Assembly (NCBI GenBank): GCA_012862575.1
Contig: BLSF01000009.1
Span: forward strand, 124,001 to 188,000
DNA length: 64,000 nt
Source of the DNA: Parietichytrium sp. I65-24A
Lineage: Eukaryota > Sar > Bigyra > Thraustochytrida > Thraustochytriidae
Direction: 5' to 3'
Both the position numbers and the translations under genes were made by a program. Shown here one piece after another: positions 40,208-51,282 of this stretch. Every line of letters begins with the position of its first letter. Positions within the stretch are counted from its first letter, which is position 1. The notes under the pieces are model-generated. The model had not been told where the DNA came from. It was given only the letters and a program-made list of their open reading frames with translations, and did no database searches.

Positions 40208-43200
40208 ATGGATGGCGCAGGAGATGAGGGCGGAACGGAGGCCCCGGCGGGCAGGTTCCGCTTTAAAAAGCAGTTGACGCGCAGGATTACTCGAGTGCAA
40301 AGGCGAACGATGCGCGAGAAGATGACAGAGGAAAAGTCCAAGGTGGTGGACCCGAAGGCGGAGGAAGCAAGAAAGACACGGGAGCTGGTTGCGGAGCGCA
40401 GACGTATTCTCGGAGCTCAGCAGGGAGGGTCGATGGCGAGCAAACTAGAGCACCCGGCGGTCCACGGATATGTGCTCAAGCCGCTGCGCTCTGACTGGGA
40501 CGCGCGAGTGAGACATCCTATGTTTTTCGGGTACCACGCCCATCGCGTGGCAGAAGACACCATCTCCTCGCTTGATATGAAGGTGTTTGGTGTGACACCA
40601 GACGCTTTCACCGACAGCCTTAAAAAGTCTCTGTTGGAAGCTGTGTATCGCCGCGTGAAGGATGCGGGCGTCGCGCGAGATGGAATTTCTCTGTCCTCAG
40701 TGGAAGGTATCAGGGGTGAGAACCTTCGAAGAGCTACGGAGAAAATCAAGAGACGTGCGGCCAAGAGCAAAATATTCCAAGAACACCTGAGGAACCTTGA
40801 GCAAAGCGGAATGATAAACGTTAAAGTTGCCGTCGTTTGCCCAGGCACGGCCGAATCACTTGCAGAGCGGAATCGCTACATGTATTACCAGCGCGAGAAT
40901 GGCTTGGAGAGATTGGACGCTTGCCGCGACATGATACTCAACATCCGAGAGCATGAAGGGCGCCGCGCCACGCAGGTGTCTGCGCTTCTAAGCCATGCTG
41001 TATCAAGTGGAGGCCTACTCGAGGCGTTCCTGGAGTGCTGCGAGGAGGATGACGGTTCAGGGATTTCCTTTGCGTTCAATTTTGTCCCCTGTCGGGGAAA
41101 GTCGGGCGCTGGCGACTATTTCGGGGTGGAGAACGATACTCCAAGAAAGCGGAAATCGAAAGCTCGTGAAATGGTATTCCAGTTTGGGAAAGCTCTTGAA
41201 GAGCTAAACTACCAGGCGAGCGAAGAAAGTGACCTGCAGAGGAAGCACGCTGTGCCAAACTATTCATTAGCGGAGTCGTTACACCCAGCGTTCTTCCATC
41301 GCAAAATCGAGCACGAGAGACAAGATGTGAACATTATTAATCCGATCTTTGCCAGCATGTGGACAGCTCCCTTGGTACCTGAGCATCCTGAAGCGGATTC
41401 AAGTGTAACACATCCTGCGTATTTTGGAGAGCATGATTGGCTGGACCAAGGCATGGTACTCAATCGAAAGGAAACCGCACCAGCCAAGGAAGATGTCAGC
41501 GACCCTTCGCTTATTTCTCCGTGTTTTTTTGGCAAGGTTCGCGCCCCAGCAGACGTGAACACCTTGGCGGTCAGACCAAAGGAGAAAACGTTAGAAGAGG
41601 AGGAAGAGGAGGATGAAAAAATGTTGCAAGCGATGCGTAGCCGAAGCCGGAAAGGGTTATCCGAACGGGACGTTGTGAGAAACGAAGAGGCGCGGCAAGC
41701 AGAGGTGGAGAAAAGAAGAACGATCGCTGAGAATATACATCCAGCTGTCAAGCCGTATACAACGAGGATTGGACCTTTGTTTGAGGACGCTGCAACTCGT
41801 ATAAATCCAGCAGTGCTGGGTTATCGCACAGAGGACTTTTTGAGATTGCCAACGCAGAGTGTTCTAGAGGTAATTCACCCGGCTTGTGTCGGGTATCGGC
41901 TTTGTGCAGAGGAACTCAATCAGGTGGAAAATGCTGCGCAATTTGTGAATCCCATTTTTTTTGGGTTGAGCTTAGATCGAGGGCCACGTTTCCAAGTCGT
42001 AAAGGCCGAGAACCACACTCTTGAGGAGCGGAAGGCTCTCTTCACAAAGCTTATTTCGGACCCGACTTCTGTGTGTAAAATTTGCTTTGGTGGAGACAGC
42101 CAAGCCTGCCCGATGTGTTGGAGACCAGAAAAGTGGCTCTTAGAAGGAGATACTGACACTATTGAGCAAGCAGGGATGAGTAAGTTTTCACAAGAGGTCT
42201 TTGGAAAGTGGCCTAACGTTTCAATCCGCGTATTCTAATGACTTGTTTGGCTCTTCCTCCAAAGGTATTGTGAAAAATATTGTTGCAAGCCCGAATATCT
42301 TGCAAAGAAGAGGTCGGCACGGTGGGGCCAGTCCTGAAGTGGCAGAAATGCAAGAGCGCGGTCAACCTCGGACAACTATGAAGCTTATTCTGCGAAATGC
42401 AGCTGCGGACGCGCTGAAGAAAGATGTTCCACTCTCATCGCCCGCCGATATCGCAATTTATCGCAAAACTGTTGCAAAGTATGTCGACGTTTACATCAAG
42501 TCGCTGCCAACTGGAGACGTTGTCAAAATCACGCTTGATATTCGCCGGACTATTCACGACTTGTACTTTACCTATCGCGCAAATGCAAAATCATCTGTGG
42601 GGAACTCTGCTCGTCTTTGGTTGCTTGTTCCTCTAATGGAAGGCTTGGTCTGTCTTGATCCTACGCTGGAGCAGGAAGATGAGCTTGTTGCTGGCTTCCA
42701 GCCCGGGGCGCTTACTCTGGAAGCGTTTGGGTTGTGTGGTGGAACTGTTTGTATGTTTCAGCTCAAAGATCTCGAACATCCTCAAGCCAGCGATGTGATA
42801 AGCGCGTATCTGCACCAGAATATCAATCTTGCAAAAAGTCTCGACGCCCTTGATGCGGAGAACAGCGACATGGAGCCGTCTCACGCTACGCGAAGACAGA
42901 GAAGATTTAAAGGCGTAACTGGAAGTGGAATGGCGATCAAATTTCGCGTAAGCAATCTGCGAAAGCGCCAAGCCCGCTATGTCGACGACACGGAGGCCAG
43001 AGATGGCGAGGAGTTTATTTCGGGCGATACAATGCAGGGCGCCTCTGGAGACGATTCTCACCAAATTGATCCTTCCTCGCGCATCTTAAAAGATATGCAA
43101 CACAAATTGCTCTTCAAGCCCGACCAAATCCTTGGCCGGCACAGGATTGGAGCTGATTTGCTACAGAATGTCCTTCAGCGGGAGCTCGGCGAGCTTATCA

Positions 43201-43490
43201 TTCGCCAAGAAGAGGCTTGGCACGAGGAGGTTGTCCTCCGCGAGCGATTTATTCGTTCTGAGCAACAGTCCGCTCTAGACAGAGTCATTGCACAACGTGT
43301 TATCGAGAGCCCGAGCCACAAATACAAGGAGCAAATGGGCAAAGATCGTCGGGTGAGGCGATCAAGACTCAACCGCAATCTGCGCGAGCGTCAGTCTGAC
43401 TGCTCTGCCGACTCTACAGTCGACATCCCAGCTCTCAAGCTGCCATCCTTCATTCGGTCTCGGGAGCCAGAGAACCCAGAGTCATTCTAG
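40208..43490 (+). CDS. Uncharacterised protein with repeated (H/N)P-x-x-x-G motifs and a Cys4 cluster (2 exons)
   Basis: Spliced CDS join(40208..42179,42265..43490), 1065 residues. The 85-nt intron has donor GTAAGT, acceptor CCAAAG and a TTCTAATG branch-like site; the two frames join in phase (GM-S-IVKNIV). I do not recognise the family. Exon 1 contains about ten copies of a short motif, e.g. EHPAVHGY (81), RHPMFFGY (102), LHPAFFH (358), THPAYFGE (401), ISPCFFGK (436), INPAVLGY (532), IHPACVGY (556) and VNPIFFGL (579). A CKICFGGDSQACPMCW cluster (623-638) has C-x2-C-x7-C-x2-C spacing and probably binds zinc. The rest is helical and rich in Arg, Glu and Lys. No signal peptide or membrane segment is seen. 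Confidence 0.8.
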
Positions 43491-44199
43491 CATGTAAGCT
43501 TTAAACGCAATGCAAATATTTATTCTTCCGTGCCTGTGTGAACAAGCACGCCTTAATTCATCGTATCTCGTTGCTGAACTGGGCAAGTGATATGCAGTGT
43601 AGCGAGCACTCTGAGCGTCCGCCTGCGGTGCGCTAAAAGACACAAAAGCATGGGACCCGAGTTGCCTCGTGACGGTAGGCCACTTTGGGCGACACCCCAT
43701 TATCGTTTCATTTCACTTCACCTTGCGGGATCGGAGAGCTCGAGCTGAACGCATTTTCCTGATACGTGTAAAAACAAACAAACAAACAAGCAAACAGACA
43801 GGCAAACAAAAACGCGACATGCAGCCCTCCAGGCATCTCTCCAAATTCCCAATTCGACATTTTCATGCATTGGAACATCATTGTCATCATTGTCACACAA
43901 TTCACGATCGCACTAATCGCACTCCTGTTGAAAGTTACGTCCATCCTAATTTTTTGCCTACCAACTGACTAGCTAGCGACCCTCGCACTATTATTGGTCG
44001 AATGAGTGGCATTGGTGGTTGTTTTATTGGTGGCACAGACTGGTGCGCATTGAGCAAGAGCTGCGCGCACATTGAGTGAAAGAGTGAACGAGTGAAAGAA
44101 CGTAAACGAGAAGGGCAGGACCTTGGATTTGACTGCATACGAGATTGCTGTCGTTTGCGTAGTTGTCGTGGCAAGACACTTTCGGGTAGAGCTTGAGAG
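43491..44199. other. Intergenic region with CAAA repeat
   Basis: About 700 bp; a CAAA-type run lies at 43771-43812. Frames here show no product. Confidence 0.5.
43771..43812. repeat. CAAA tetranucleotide microsatellite
   Basis: Imperfect AAAC/CAAG/CAGA units over about 40 bp. Confidence 0.85.
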
Positions 44200-44436
44200 A
44201 TGGAGGAGGTCAAGATCGTGGAGAGCAAGGAGCTCAAGGTGGACAAGGCTGCGAAGAGAATCAACAAGTTTATCAAAGCCCGCCCCGAGATGGAGGACGT
44301 GGATAGCATCTTCACGATGAAGACGAGTGACGCGGTGGAGAGCGCTGGTGCAATCGGGTCTAGCAAGCTGGTTCAATTGCAGTTCATTGCAATGGCAATG
44401 GCGTCTTACGGGAACGATGTCGACGGCAGCGATTGA
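44200..44436 (+). CDS. Small hypothetical protein
   Basis: 78 residues starting at ATG 44200 (gagATGG, favourable context). The first half is Lys/Glu-rich and likely helical (VESKELKVDKAAKRINKFIK), the second less charged and ending DVDGSD. No family recognised. Even codon use, a plain start and an A/T-rich 3' region beginning just after the stop favour a real gene. The 3' end faces the TPR gene, whose stop is 141 bp away. Confidence 0.55.
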   Translation: MEEVKIVESKELKVDKAAKRINKFIKARPEMEDVDSIFTMKTSDAVESAGAIGSSKLVQLQFIAMAMASYGNDVDGSD

Positions 44437-44577
44437 GTGGCCTCTTTCGCAGAGGTTGTAATTATTTGTTTATTATTCTAAAAATTCAATGGAAAAAATG
44501 TACCGCTCAGAAAATTCTTCTTCGCCATTTTAATAAAAAATAGTTTACAACTCGACTTGGAAAAGTCCACTTTCTTC

Positions 44578-46476
44578 CTACTCGTCGTCCGGTGACTGCA
44601 TCAAGGCTCTCGAGCTGGTCTGGGACGGAAGGAAGCCAATAAACTGTCCATGGCCGGTATCCGCCCTCTTTTTTCGAGACAGTGTCCTCGCTTGCTTTTT
44701 CCGAGCATCGTTTGCGGAAGCCGCGCTTTTGGCGCTTATGTACCTTTGCTCCATTTTCCTGGTCTTCTCGTGCTCTTCCCCAAATATTTTGCCATAGATG
44801 TTGGTGGCGCGCTTGTAGTACTCGGCAGCGCTATTGTAGTCATTTGCCGAGGCAAAGCCTCTCGCAACCTGGAACAGCGACATGGCAACAGTGGGATGCT
44901 CCTCCCCAAAGAGGTTTATGTTGATTGAAAGCACTTTTTGCCTCAGCTCGTTGGACTCATTCATCTCCTCCTGGCCACCTTCTGGCAGCTTGAACAAAAC
45001 GTATGCGAGAAAGCTAAGGCACTCGGAGAGCTCGTTCGAGTTTGGAGGGCAAATTTCCGCGGCTTTGCGGAGTGAGGAAATGGAGTCCTCCCACATCTCC
45101 AGTTTCATATACGTTGGACCCATCTGCGTCAGAACGCGACCCACATCCAGATGCTGTTCGGTGCCATGGGCTGCGGCGAACAAATCCTTGGCTTTCTCAA
45201 AGCTGCTCAGGGCAGCTTTGAACTCGCGCTTCCAGTAAAAGCAGTTGCCAATCATAAACATATCCCTTGCCACCGCGGCTCTCTGCTCATGTAGCTGTTC
45301 GCTCATGTCTTGCCCATCGCCCAGTTCTGAAATGGCCAATAGACTCGAATCAATTTCTAGGGCTTCCTGAAAGAGGGAGAGGGCCTGGTCCAGGTCTTTG
45401 CTCTGAAACGAATTTGCCTGGTCACCAAGCAGTCTTCCGTAGTTCACCAGCACCTTCGCAAAGTCAGACGAGTGCTCGTGCACACGGCGCCTTCGCTCAA
45501 CCACTTGCTTGGCACTATCGAGCAGCCACTTCCGAAGCTGCTCCGACACTGTAATATTTAAAGCCTGAGTTCCTCCGTACGTCTTCTCGATGGACTGCAA
45601 AATCATCTCCTTGTCTTCAGGCTTGAATGACTGCGCTTTACGCACGTCCAAGTCGCTCAGCGCCTTTGTGATGGACTCAAATTCGTTCGTTAGCGCCTCT
45701 TGTTCAAATTGCTGCATAGACTCTGGGGCGAGGATGAACTTTAGCCGCTCCGTTTTCTTGAGATTCTCCCGGGCAACTCGTGTTTGGCCTTTCGTGAGAA
45801 TTGTGCTACTGAATTTTCCGCTCTTGCCGCGTGATTCCGCAGCCTCCATTGCAGTGTACACCTCGTACAAGCACCAAGCTCGCTTGACATACACTGGATC
45901 GTTCCAAGGATGCAGGAATGCGTATAAGCATTCGCTACTCTCTACGGCTTCCTTGAGCATCGTGTTGATATCTTCCTGTGTGTACATTTGCTTTGTCATC
46001 TTGTGCTGGTTGATGCAGAACACGTCCATCCACACAAAGGCTTTGCTCCCGGTCTTTTCCTCCCACTCCTCACAGGCCTCCAGGAGCGCCTCTGCCGTGA
46101 GGTAAAAGAAATTTTGCCACGGGTGCGAAATGAAATGTGTAACCTTTCCTGTGCGGTCCTCCCGCAGCATTTCGACCACCGCGCACTGCTTGTCCTTGGT
46201 CATCTCCACAATGATCTTCTCACACACATGCTGGGTCGTGAGCTTCTTCTTCTTCAACTTGTGCTCCTCCAAGAACCTCCTAAACACCTCCAGCTCCACG
46301 CCCTGCTGCGCCGTCGGTATCTGCCTCGCCGCTTCATCTTCCCCGACAAACAGCTCATCCCCCGCAAAGTGTTCCGGTCGTGGCAGCGCCTCCACCTGCG
46401 ACAGGAACACCGACACTTTCCTGTCCTCCGCGACCCGCTCTCCTTTCGTCGCGCTTTTTGCCAGGCACTGGCCCAT
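44578..46476 (-). CDS. TIR-like plus TPR repeat protein, possibly N-myristoylated
   Basis: 632 residues. The N-terminus MGQCLAKSAT has Gly2 and Cys4, a pattern for myristoylation/palmitoylation. Residues ~112-220 carry the pattern THFISHPW, FVWMDVFCINQH and RAWCLYEVYTAM, a TIR-like fold variant common in algal and oomycete proteins that often precedes repeats. Residues ~345-595 form TPR repeats of the kinesin light chain style (ALSLFQEALEI, FKAALSSFEKAKDLF, YNSAAEYYKRATNIYGKIFGEEH). The design (membrane anchor, TIR-like sensor/effector, repeat ligand region) resembles signalling or innate-immune proteins, but no NB-ARC ATPase is present. NADase activity cannot be judged. The tail is basic. 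Confidence 0.7.
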   Translation of the reverse strand: MGQCLAKSATKGERVAEDRKVSVFLSQVEALPRPEHFAGDELFVGEDEAARQIPTAQQGVELEVFRRFLEEHKLKKKKLTTQHVCEKIIVEMTKDKQCAVVEMLREDRTGKVTHFISHPWQNFFYLTAEALLEACEEWEEKTGSKAFVWMDVFCINQHKMTKQMYTQEDINTMLKEAVESSECLYAFLHPWNDPVYVKRAWCLYEVYTAMEAAESRGKSGKFSSTILTKGQTRVARENLKKTERLKFILAPESMQQFEQEALTNEFESITKALSDLDVRKAQSFKPEDKEMILQSIEKTYGGTQALNITVSEQLRKWLLDSAKQVVERRRRVHEHSSDFAKVLVNYGRLLGDQANSFQSKDLDQALSLFQEALEIDSSLLAISELGDGQDMSEQLHEQRAAVARDMFMIGNCFYWKREFKAALSSFEKAKDLFAAAHGTEQHLDVGRVLTQMGPTYMKLEMWEDSISSLRKAAEICPPNSNELSECLSFLAYVLFKLPEGGQEEMNESNELRQKVLSININLFGEEHPTVAMSLFQVARGFASANDYNSAAEYYKRATNIYGKIFGEEHEKTRKMEQRYISAKSAASANDARKKQARTLSRKKRADTGHGQFIGFLPSQTSSRALMQSPDDE

Positions 46477-48289
46477 CTTGATCCTCCGTTCTACGCTCTA
46501 CGATTCCCAACTTTTGCGCTCTTCCCCTTCGTCCTTCGTCCTTTGCCCTCTGCACTCGCGTCTTATGTCTCATGTCTCATGTCTCTGTCAACGTTTGGCA
46601 ACCCAAGGCAACCCGCTCGAGACTGCTACTCGCCACCTACCATTAAGCCTAGTAGCGCACCCCGTCGCTCACCATCTCTCAACGCTCGCCAGCCGCAGCT
46701 GTAGCAGAGGTGTGTGCGGGAAGAAAGTCCATGGTCTCTCTCTACACGTTGGATAGCAGGTGCTCAGCAGGCTAGGCTAGAGCAGCTAAGAGGATTGATT
46801 GAGGATGTTGTTTTGAGATGTGGTTTTCATTGCAGAGTTTCGAGATGTTTCGAGTTGGAGACTTAGCGAAGATGATGTGAAGATGTGAAGATGCAAAGTT
46901 GTGAAGATGGAGGTGGAACGGAGGGAAGGAAGGCTCGAGCGCCGGGCGCTGGCGGTAAGTGGAGGAGTTGAGTGCGGAGACGGGCAGGGAGCAGGTCGAT
47001 CCTGAAGGGCTGCCTTGGAACCTTGGAGCTGGAGTGGAGACGAGGGCACCTGGGGAAGAATGTGCGTTTGGCAAGATTCCGTGTTTTACTGTTGAAAGCA
47101 AAAGTGAAGAGAGCAAGGTTGAGGAGCTTTGGACGTCGAGACTGCTGCGCTGCTGTGATGGAGCCTTGATGCTCTGCTTCCTGTCTTGGTTCTCTTCGAC
47201 AATCTCCTGGGACAAGACTTGCACATAGAGAAATGTTAAATAAAGGTGCAACAGTAAATTAGAAGTTTTTACTCAACCTGAACGTGATGCTGAAAACGCT
47301 CACGAATTTATAGTACCGGTACATCGAATTCTCCCCGTCCCGCAAAGTTTCTCACACCTCCGAACACTTTATTTCAAGCCTCAACTTGCGCTCTCGAGAG
47401 ACGCTGGACAAATCTATTTTCGGCAAAGCTTGAAAGAGCAGTACTGTACTGATATCTGCGATTTCCAGCAGCTAGGCCAGCACCAGTATTAGCGCTCCAA
47501 AATCTACAACTACTGTACATCTCTAAAGCTAGCTCTAGCTAAAGTCGGGCTGCGTGGCAGGCATGAAGCTGGAACTGGCTGGCTAAACTAACATGCAAAC
47601 AGCCTCAAGCAGTAAGTTATTCACATGCCACTTAATCATTGTACCGGCCGAGACTCCTGGCGCTCTGTGAGTGCCGATGCAGTTGACGTTGATTGTGAAT
47701 GAAAATGCTCACAAGGTCTACATCGAATCATAAATTGCAAACTGGCCAAAGTGAGGTACAGTTTTGAGTGTGTCGCGCTGGCGAGAAACTGGGATCGCTG
47801 ACCGCACAAAACCCGGCACTTGGTGAGTGCGAACAACAGAAAATGCTTCAGGTCTTGTAATCTGATGTAACTGGTCCAGTTCCATGCTATTTTGTGGCTC
47901 AGACACGGTACTGGTACTGTTAGCACTGATACTCTTCGCTGAAGACTCAGTGGATCTTATAGGTCGGCCGTAGATCTACCATAATGATGGGTGTGCGACT
48001 TCTACCATAATGATGGGTGTGCGACTTAGTAAAAACTGCACTAGCAAGCGCTGGTAAACTTGTTTACCGGTCCTAGTACCGTCAAAGTTCAACTTCAAAG
48101 AATGTTCTAATTTGTAATTGGTAGTGTTAGTATTGTATGGGTGATACAGGTAGGAGTACCACATTGACGGCAGTGGATTGAAAGAGTGCATGGTGTAGAA
48201 GCTTCTTCCATCCGTGCAAACCCCAAACTCCAGGAGCATTGAAACGGACGCCGGACAAGGAAAGCAAGCTAGAGCATAAGAAAGCCAAG
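46477..48289. other. Intergenic region with 26-bp tandem duplication
   Basis: 1.8 kb between the divergent TPR and HIR1 genes. Contains a perfect 26-bp duplication at 47975-48026. Open frames such as 46786-47251 have no recognisable product. Confidence 0.45.
47975..48026. repeat. Perfect 26-bp tandem duplication
   Basis: Two adjacent identical copies, each beginning TCTACCATAATGATGG and ending GTGCGACT, about 265 bp upstream of the first HIR gene ATG. Confidence 0.95.
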
Positions 48290-49225
48290 ATGTCGCAACA
48301 CTGCTGTGTTCTTATGGTGCCGAACGACCGCGTGGCGGTGGTCGAGCGGTTCGGGAAATTCACGCGCACCTCTGGGCCTGGTCTCAACGTCATTTGGTGC
48401 TGCGTTGGAGAGTGCGTGGCCGGAGACGTGTCCATGCGCGTACAACAGCTGGACGTCATCTGCGAGACCAAGACCAAGGACAACGTGTTCGTGCATGTGA
48501 CCACCTCTGTCCAGTTCGAAGTGTCCAAGGAGCAGATCTACGCGGCCTTCTACAAGCTCACCGACCCAAAGTCACAGATCACCGCGTACGTGTACGATGT
48601 GGTGCGTAGTTCCCTCCCGAAGATTATTCTTGATGATGTGTTTGACTCCAAGGACGATATCGCACAGGCCATCAAGAAGGAGCTCGGAAACGTCATGCCT
48701 GGCTTTGGGTACAACATCATCCAGGCCCTCGTCACTGATATTTCGCCAAACGAGAAAGTCAAGCAGGCGATGAATGAGATTAACGCTGCAAGCCGCTTGC
48801 GCCATGCAGCAGCAGAGAAGGCAGAGGCAGAGAAGATTCTTGTCGTGAAGGCAGCAGAGGCAGACGCAGAGAGTAAGCACCTTGCTGGTGTTGGTATGGC
48901 TCGCCAGCGCCAGGCCATCGTGAACGGTCTTCAGGAGTCTGTCGTAGCGTTCACTGACAGCGTCTCCGAAGTGAACCCAAAGGATGTCTTGCAGCTGATG
49001 CTCATGACCCAATACTTTGACATGATGAAGGATCTCGGACAGTCTGCAGGCAGCACCGTGGTCTTCGTGCCACACTCGCCTGGCTCCGTGGAGGACATCG
49101 GTGGTCAGGTCCGTGATGCTCTCATGCAAGCCGATGCTGCACATGTCGGTGCCCCGAAGAGCCAGGGAATGGTGCGCAAAAGCAAGGGTCTCTCGCAGAA
49201 GTTCTTTGGCCGTCCTGAGGAATAA
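48290..49225 (+). CDS. Hypersensitive-induced reaction (HIR) SPFH-domain protein, copy 1
   Basis: 311 residues, single exon. It has the prohibitin/stomatin (SPFH) layout of plant HIR proteins: an N-terminal Cys pair for acylation (MSQHCCVLMVPNDRVAV), VERFGKFTR, QQLDVICETKTKDNVFV, the VRSSLPKIILDDVFDSKDDIA block and a coiled coil from about 165 (AASRLRHAAAEKAEAEK) that mediates oligomer formation. Plant HIRs line plasma-membrane microdomains and are linked to immune signalling; protist roles are unknown. It is followed 1.1 kb downstream by a near-identical paralogue of the same length in the same orientation. Confidence 0.93.
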   Translation: MSQHCCVLMVPNDRVAVVERFGKFTRTSGPGLNVIWCCVGECVAGDVSMRVQQLDVICETKTKDNVFVHVTTSVQFEVSKEQIYAAFYKLTDPKSQITAYVYDVVRSSLPKIILDDVFDSKDDIAQAIKKELGNVMPGFGYNIIQALVTDISPNEKVKQAMNEINAASRLRHAAAEKAEAEKILVVKAAEADAESKHLAGVGMARQRQAIVNGLQESVVAFTDSVSEVNPKDVLQLMLMTQYFDMMKDLGQSAGSTVVFVPHSPGSVEDIGGQVRDALMQADAAHVGAPKSQGMVRKSKGLSQKFFGRPEE

Positions 49226-50346
49226 GTAGATGTCGGTGGTTTGCCCCAATCATGGGATCCTGTGTTTTTAAATTAGCTTTAACATGAAGAATGGTATTGT
49301 TTTTAACTTCTCAAGCATTCTATTAAAAGCTTCGATCGCACAGGAAAGAATGCCTTTGTCTATCTGCCTTTATTTAGAGAGAGAGTCTGATGAAAAGAGC
49401 AATCTCTCCTCAGTGCGGAGTTGGGATTCCAAGAGGCAATTGCGTACTTTCACTATTTTTGATGGTCAGTCAAGCCAGGCGCACGAACAAAGATCATTCG
49501 AGTGGACCTTGCATTACAAAGGCATCACACGAAACGACAGGCTAGCAGCCCACCAGTTCGTCGCGGCGCATCGTATTTGCATCTTGTGATCGATTGCTAC
49601 TAACTGGAAGTGTGAGACTGTGAGTTCCAGCGTGTGTTGTTCCTCACATTTTTGCGTTGTTCCTCAGATTGCTTCCTACGCAAAGCGTCGCGTTGACTGT
49701 GAGTGAGGTGAGTGAGGTAAACCAACCAAGGCTGTTGTTTCTGCAGTCCAGTAATCACCATATCCTCTTGAGGGTAGCAGACGGTAGCAGACAATTAGTC
49801 AATCACGGCATTACAAATTGTCTCCAGAGGCAGCTTGTAGCGATACTTCCAGCCAGCAATTGCAGCAGTGAGCATCCCATTGAAGACGTTGTTGTCACTC
49901 ACTCACTGTGGCACACAAAATTCAAAACGAACCTGCCGCAAGACAAAGCGAAAACTGCGGCAAACTCTCCGAGACTGCAAGAGGATGAAGCTTGCAAAAT
50001 TGCAATCGCTCTCCTGTGCAAGGTGTGTACCGACGCTATCATTATCACTATGTGTCTCTAGTGCCGTATCGCAAAAGTCACCTTCCGTCTCACAGACTGG
50101 AAATATTTCGGGTCGAATAGAACGTAGCTAGCGAAGTGTGTAGTCCGCACACTCGCCTGCGTTCGAGTTGCAGGTATCACGCATGGTCCTAAATCAGTGG
50201 TTGGAACTCGCGCTAGAACTGGCGCATTGTGAGACAGCGGAAATGGTGGTGCAGTGTGTCGGATGTGGAGATCATCATGATGGCAGACCTGAATCATCCT
50301 GAATCAGAGTGCAGAGATATCGTCGCGAGTAATTGGTTGAGCGAGA
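49226..50346. other. Region between the two HIR genes
   Basis: 1.1 kb; contains the 11-mer TGACTGTGAGT at 49694. Minor open frames (49284-49589, 49657-50061) have no recognisable product. Confidence 0.45.
49694..49704 (+). promoter_or_regulatory. Recurrent intergenic 11-mer TGACTGTGAGT
   Basis: Exact copy between the HIR paralogues, 650 bp upstream of the second; followed by GTGAGTGAGG repeats. Confidence 0.3.
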
Positions 50347-51282
50347 ATGAGTTTCCTTTGCGGGTGCATCTGCTGTCTGTTGGAGGTGCCGAACGACCGC
50401 ATTGCGGTGATTGAAAGGTTTGGCAAATTTCAGAGGCTCGAGCAACCTGGTCTGCACCCGTTGGCGTGCTGCCTCGGAGAGTGCCCCGCTGGAGATGTGT
50501 CCATGCGTGTGCAGCAGCTGGACGTCATCTGCGAGACCAAGACCAAGGACAACGTGTTCGTGCATGTGACTGCGTCGGTGCAATTCGAGATCCTCAGGGA
50601 TCAGGTGTACGCTGCGTACTACAAACTCACCGACCCAAAGTCGCAGATCACCGCGTACGTGTACGATGTGGTGCGTAGTTCCCTCCCGAAGATTATCCTC
50701 GATGATGTGTTCGACTCCAAAGACGATATCGCACAAGCCATCAAGAAGGAGCTCGGAAACGTCATGCCTGAATTCGGGTACAACATCATCCAGGCCCTCG
50801 TCACTGATATCACGCCGAACGAAAAGGTTAAGAACGCGATGAACGAAATCAATGCCGCGAGCCGCTTGCGCCATGCAGCAGCTGAAAAGGCAGAGGCGGA
50901 GAAGATTCTTGTCGTGAAGGCAGCAGAGGCAGACGCAGAGAGTAAGCACCTTGCTGGTGTCGGTATGGCTCGCCAGCGGCAAGCACTCGTCAACGGCCTT
51001 CAGGAATCCGTGGTAGCCTTCACCGACAATGTCTCGGAGGTGAACCCAAAAGACGTTTTGCAGCTGATGCTCATGACCCAATACTTTGATATGATGAAGG
51101 ATCTCGGGCAGTCCGCAGGCAGCACCGTGGTCTTCGTGCCGCATTCGCCAGGCTCCGTGGATGACATCGGTGGTCAGGTGCGCAATGCTCTCATGGAAGC
51201 TGATGCTGCAAACGTTGGCGCACCAAAGGATCAAGGAATGGTCCGCAAAAACAGACTCTCACAAAGAATGTTTGGCAACTAA
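50347..51282 (+). CDS. Hypersensitive-induced reaction (HIR) SPFH-domain protein, copy 2
   Basis: 311 residues, single exon. Same architecture as copy 1. The N-terminus is richer in Cys (MSFLCGCICCLLEVPNDR), offering more palmitoylation sites. The middle of the CDS, from about 50640, is nearly identical to copy 1 at DNA level over long stretches, while both ends differ more, as expected from gene conversion after duplication. ATG 50347 is the first in frame and corresponds to the start of copy 1. Confidence 0.93.
   Translation: MSFLCGCICCLLEVPNDRIAVIERFGKFQRLEQPGLHPLACCLGECPAGDVSMRVQQLDVICETKTKDNVFVHVTASVQFEILRDQVYAAYYKLTDPKSQITAYVYDVVRSSLPKIILDDVFDSKDDIAQAIKKELGNVMPEFGYNIIQALVTDITPNEKVKNAMNEINAASRLRHAAAEKAEAEKILVVKAAEADAESKHLAGVGMARQRQALVNGLQESVVAFTDNVSEVNPKDVLQLMLMTQYFDMMKDLGQSAGSTVVFVPHSPGSVDDIGGQVRNALMEADAANVGAPKDQGMVRKNRLSQRMFGN

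Noticed and set aside
48572-49249. 225-codon minus-strand ORF over HIR1 (and its copy at 50275-51234)
   Set aside because: Duplicated only because the HIR genes are duplicated; antisense shadow.
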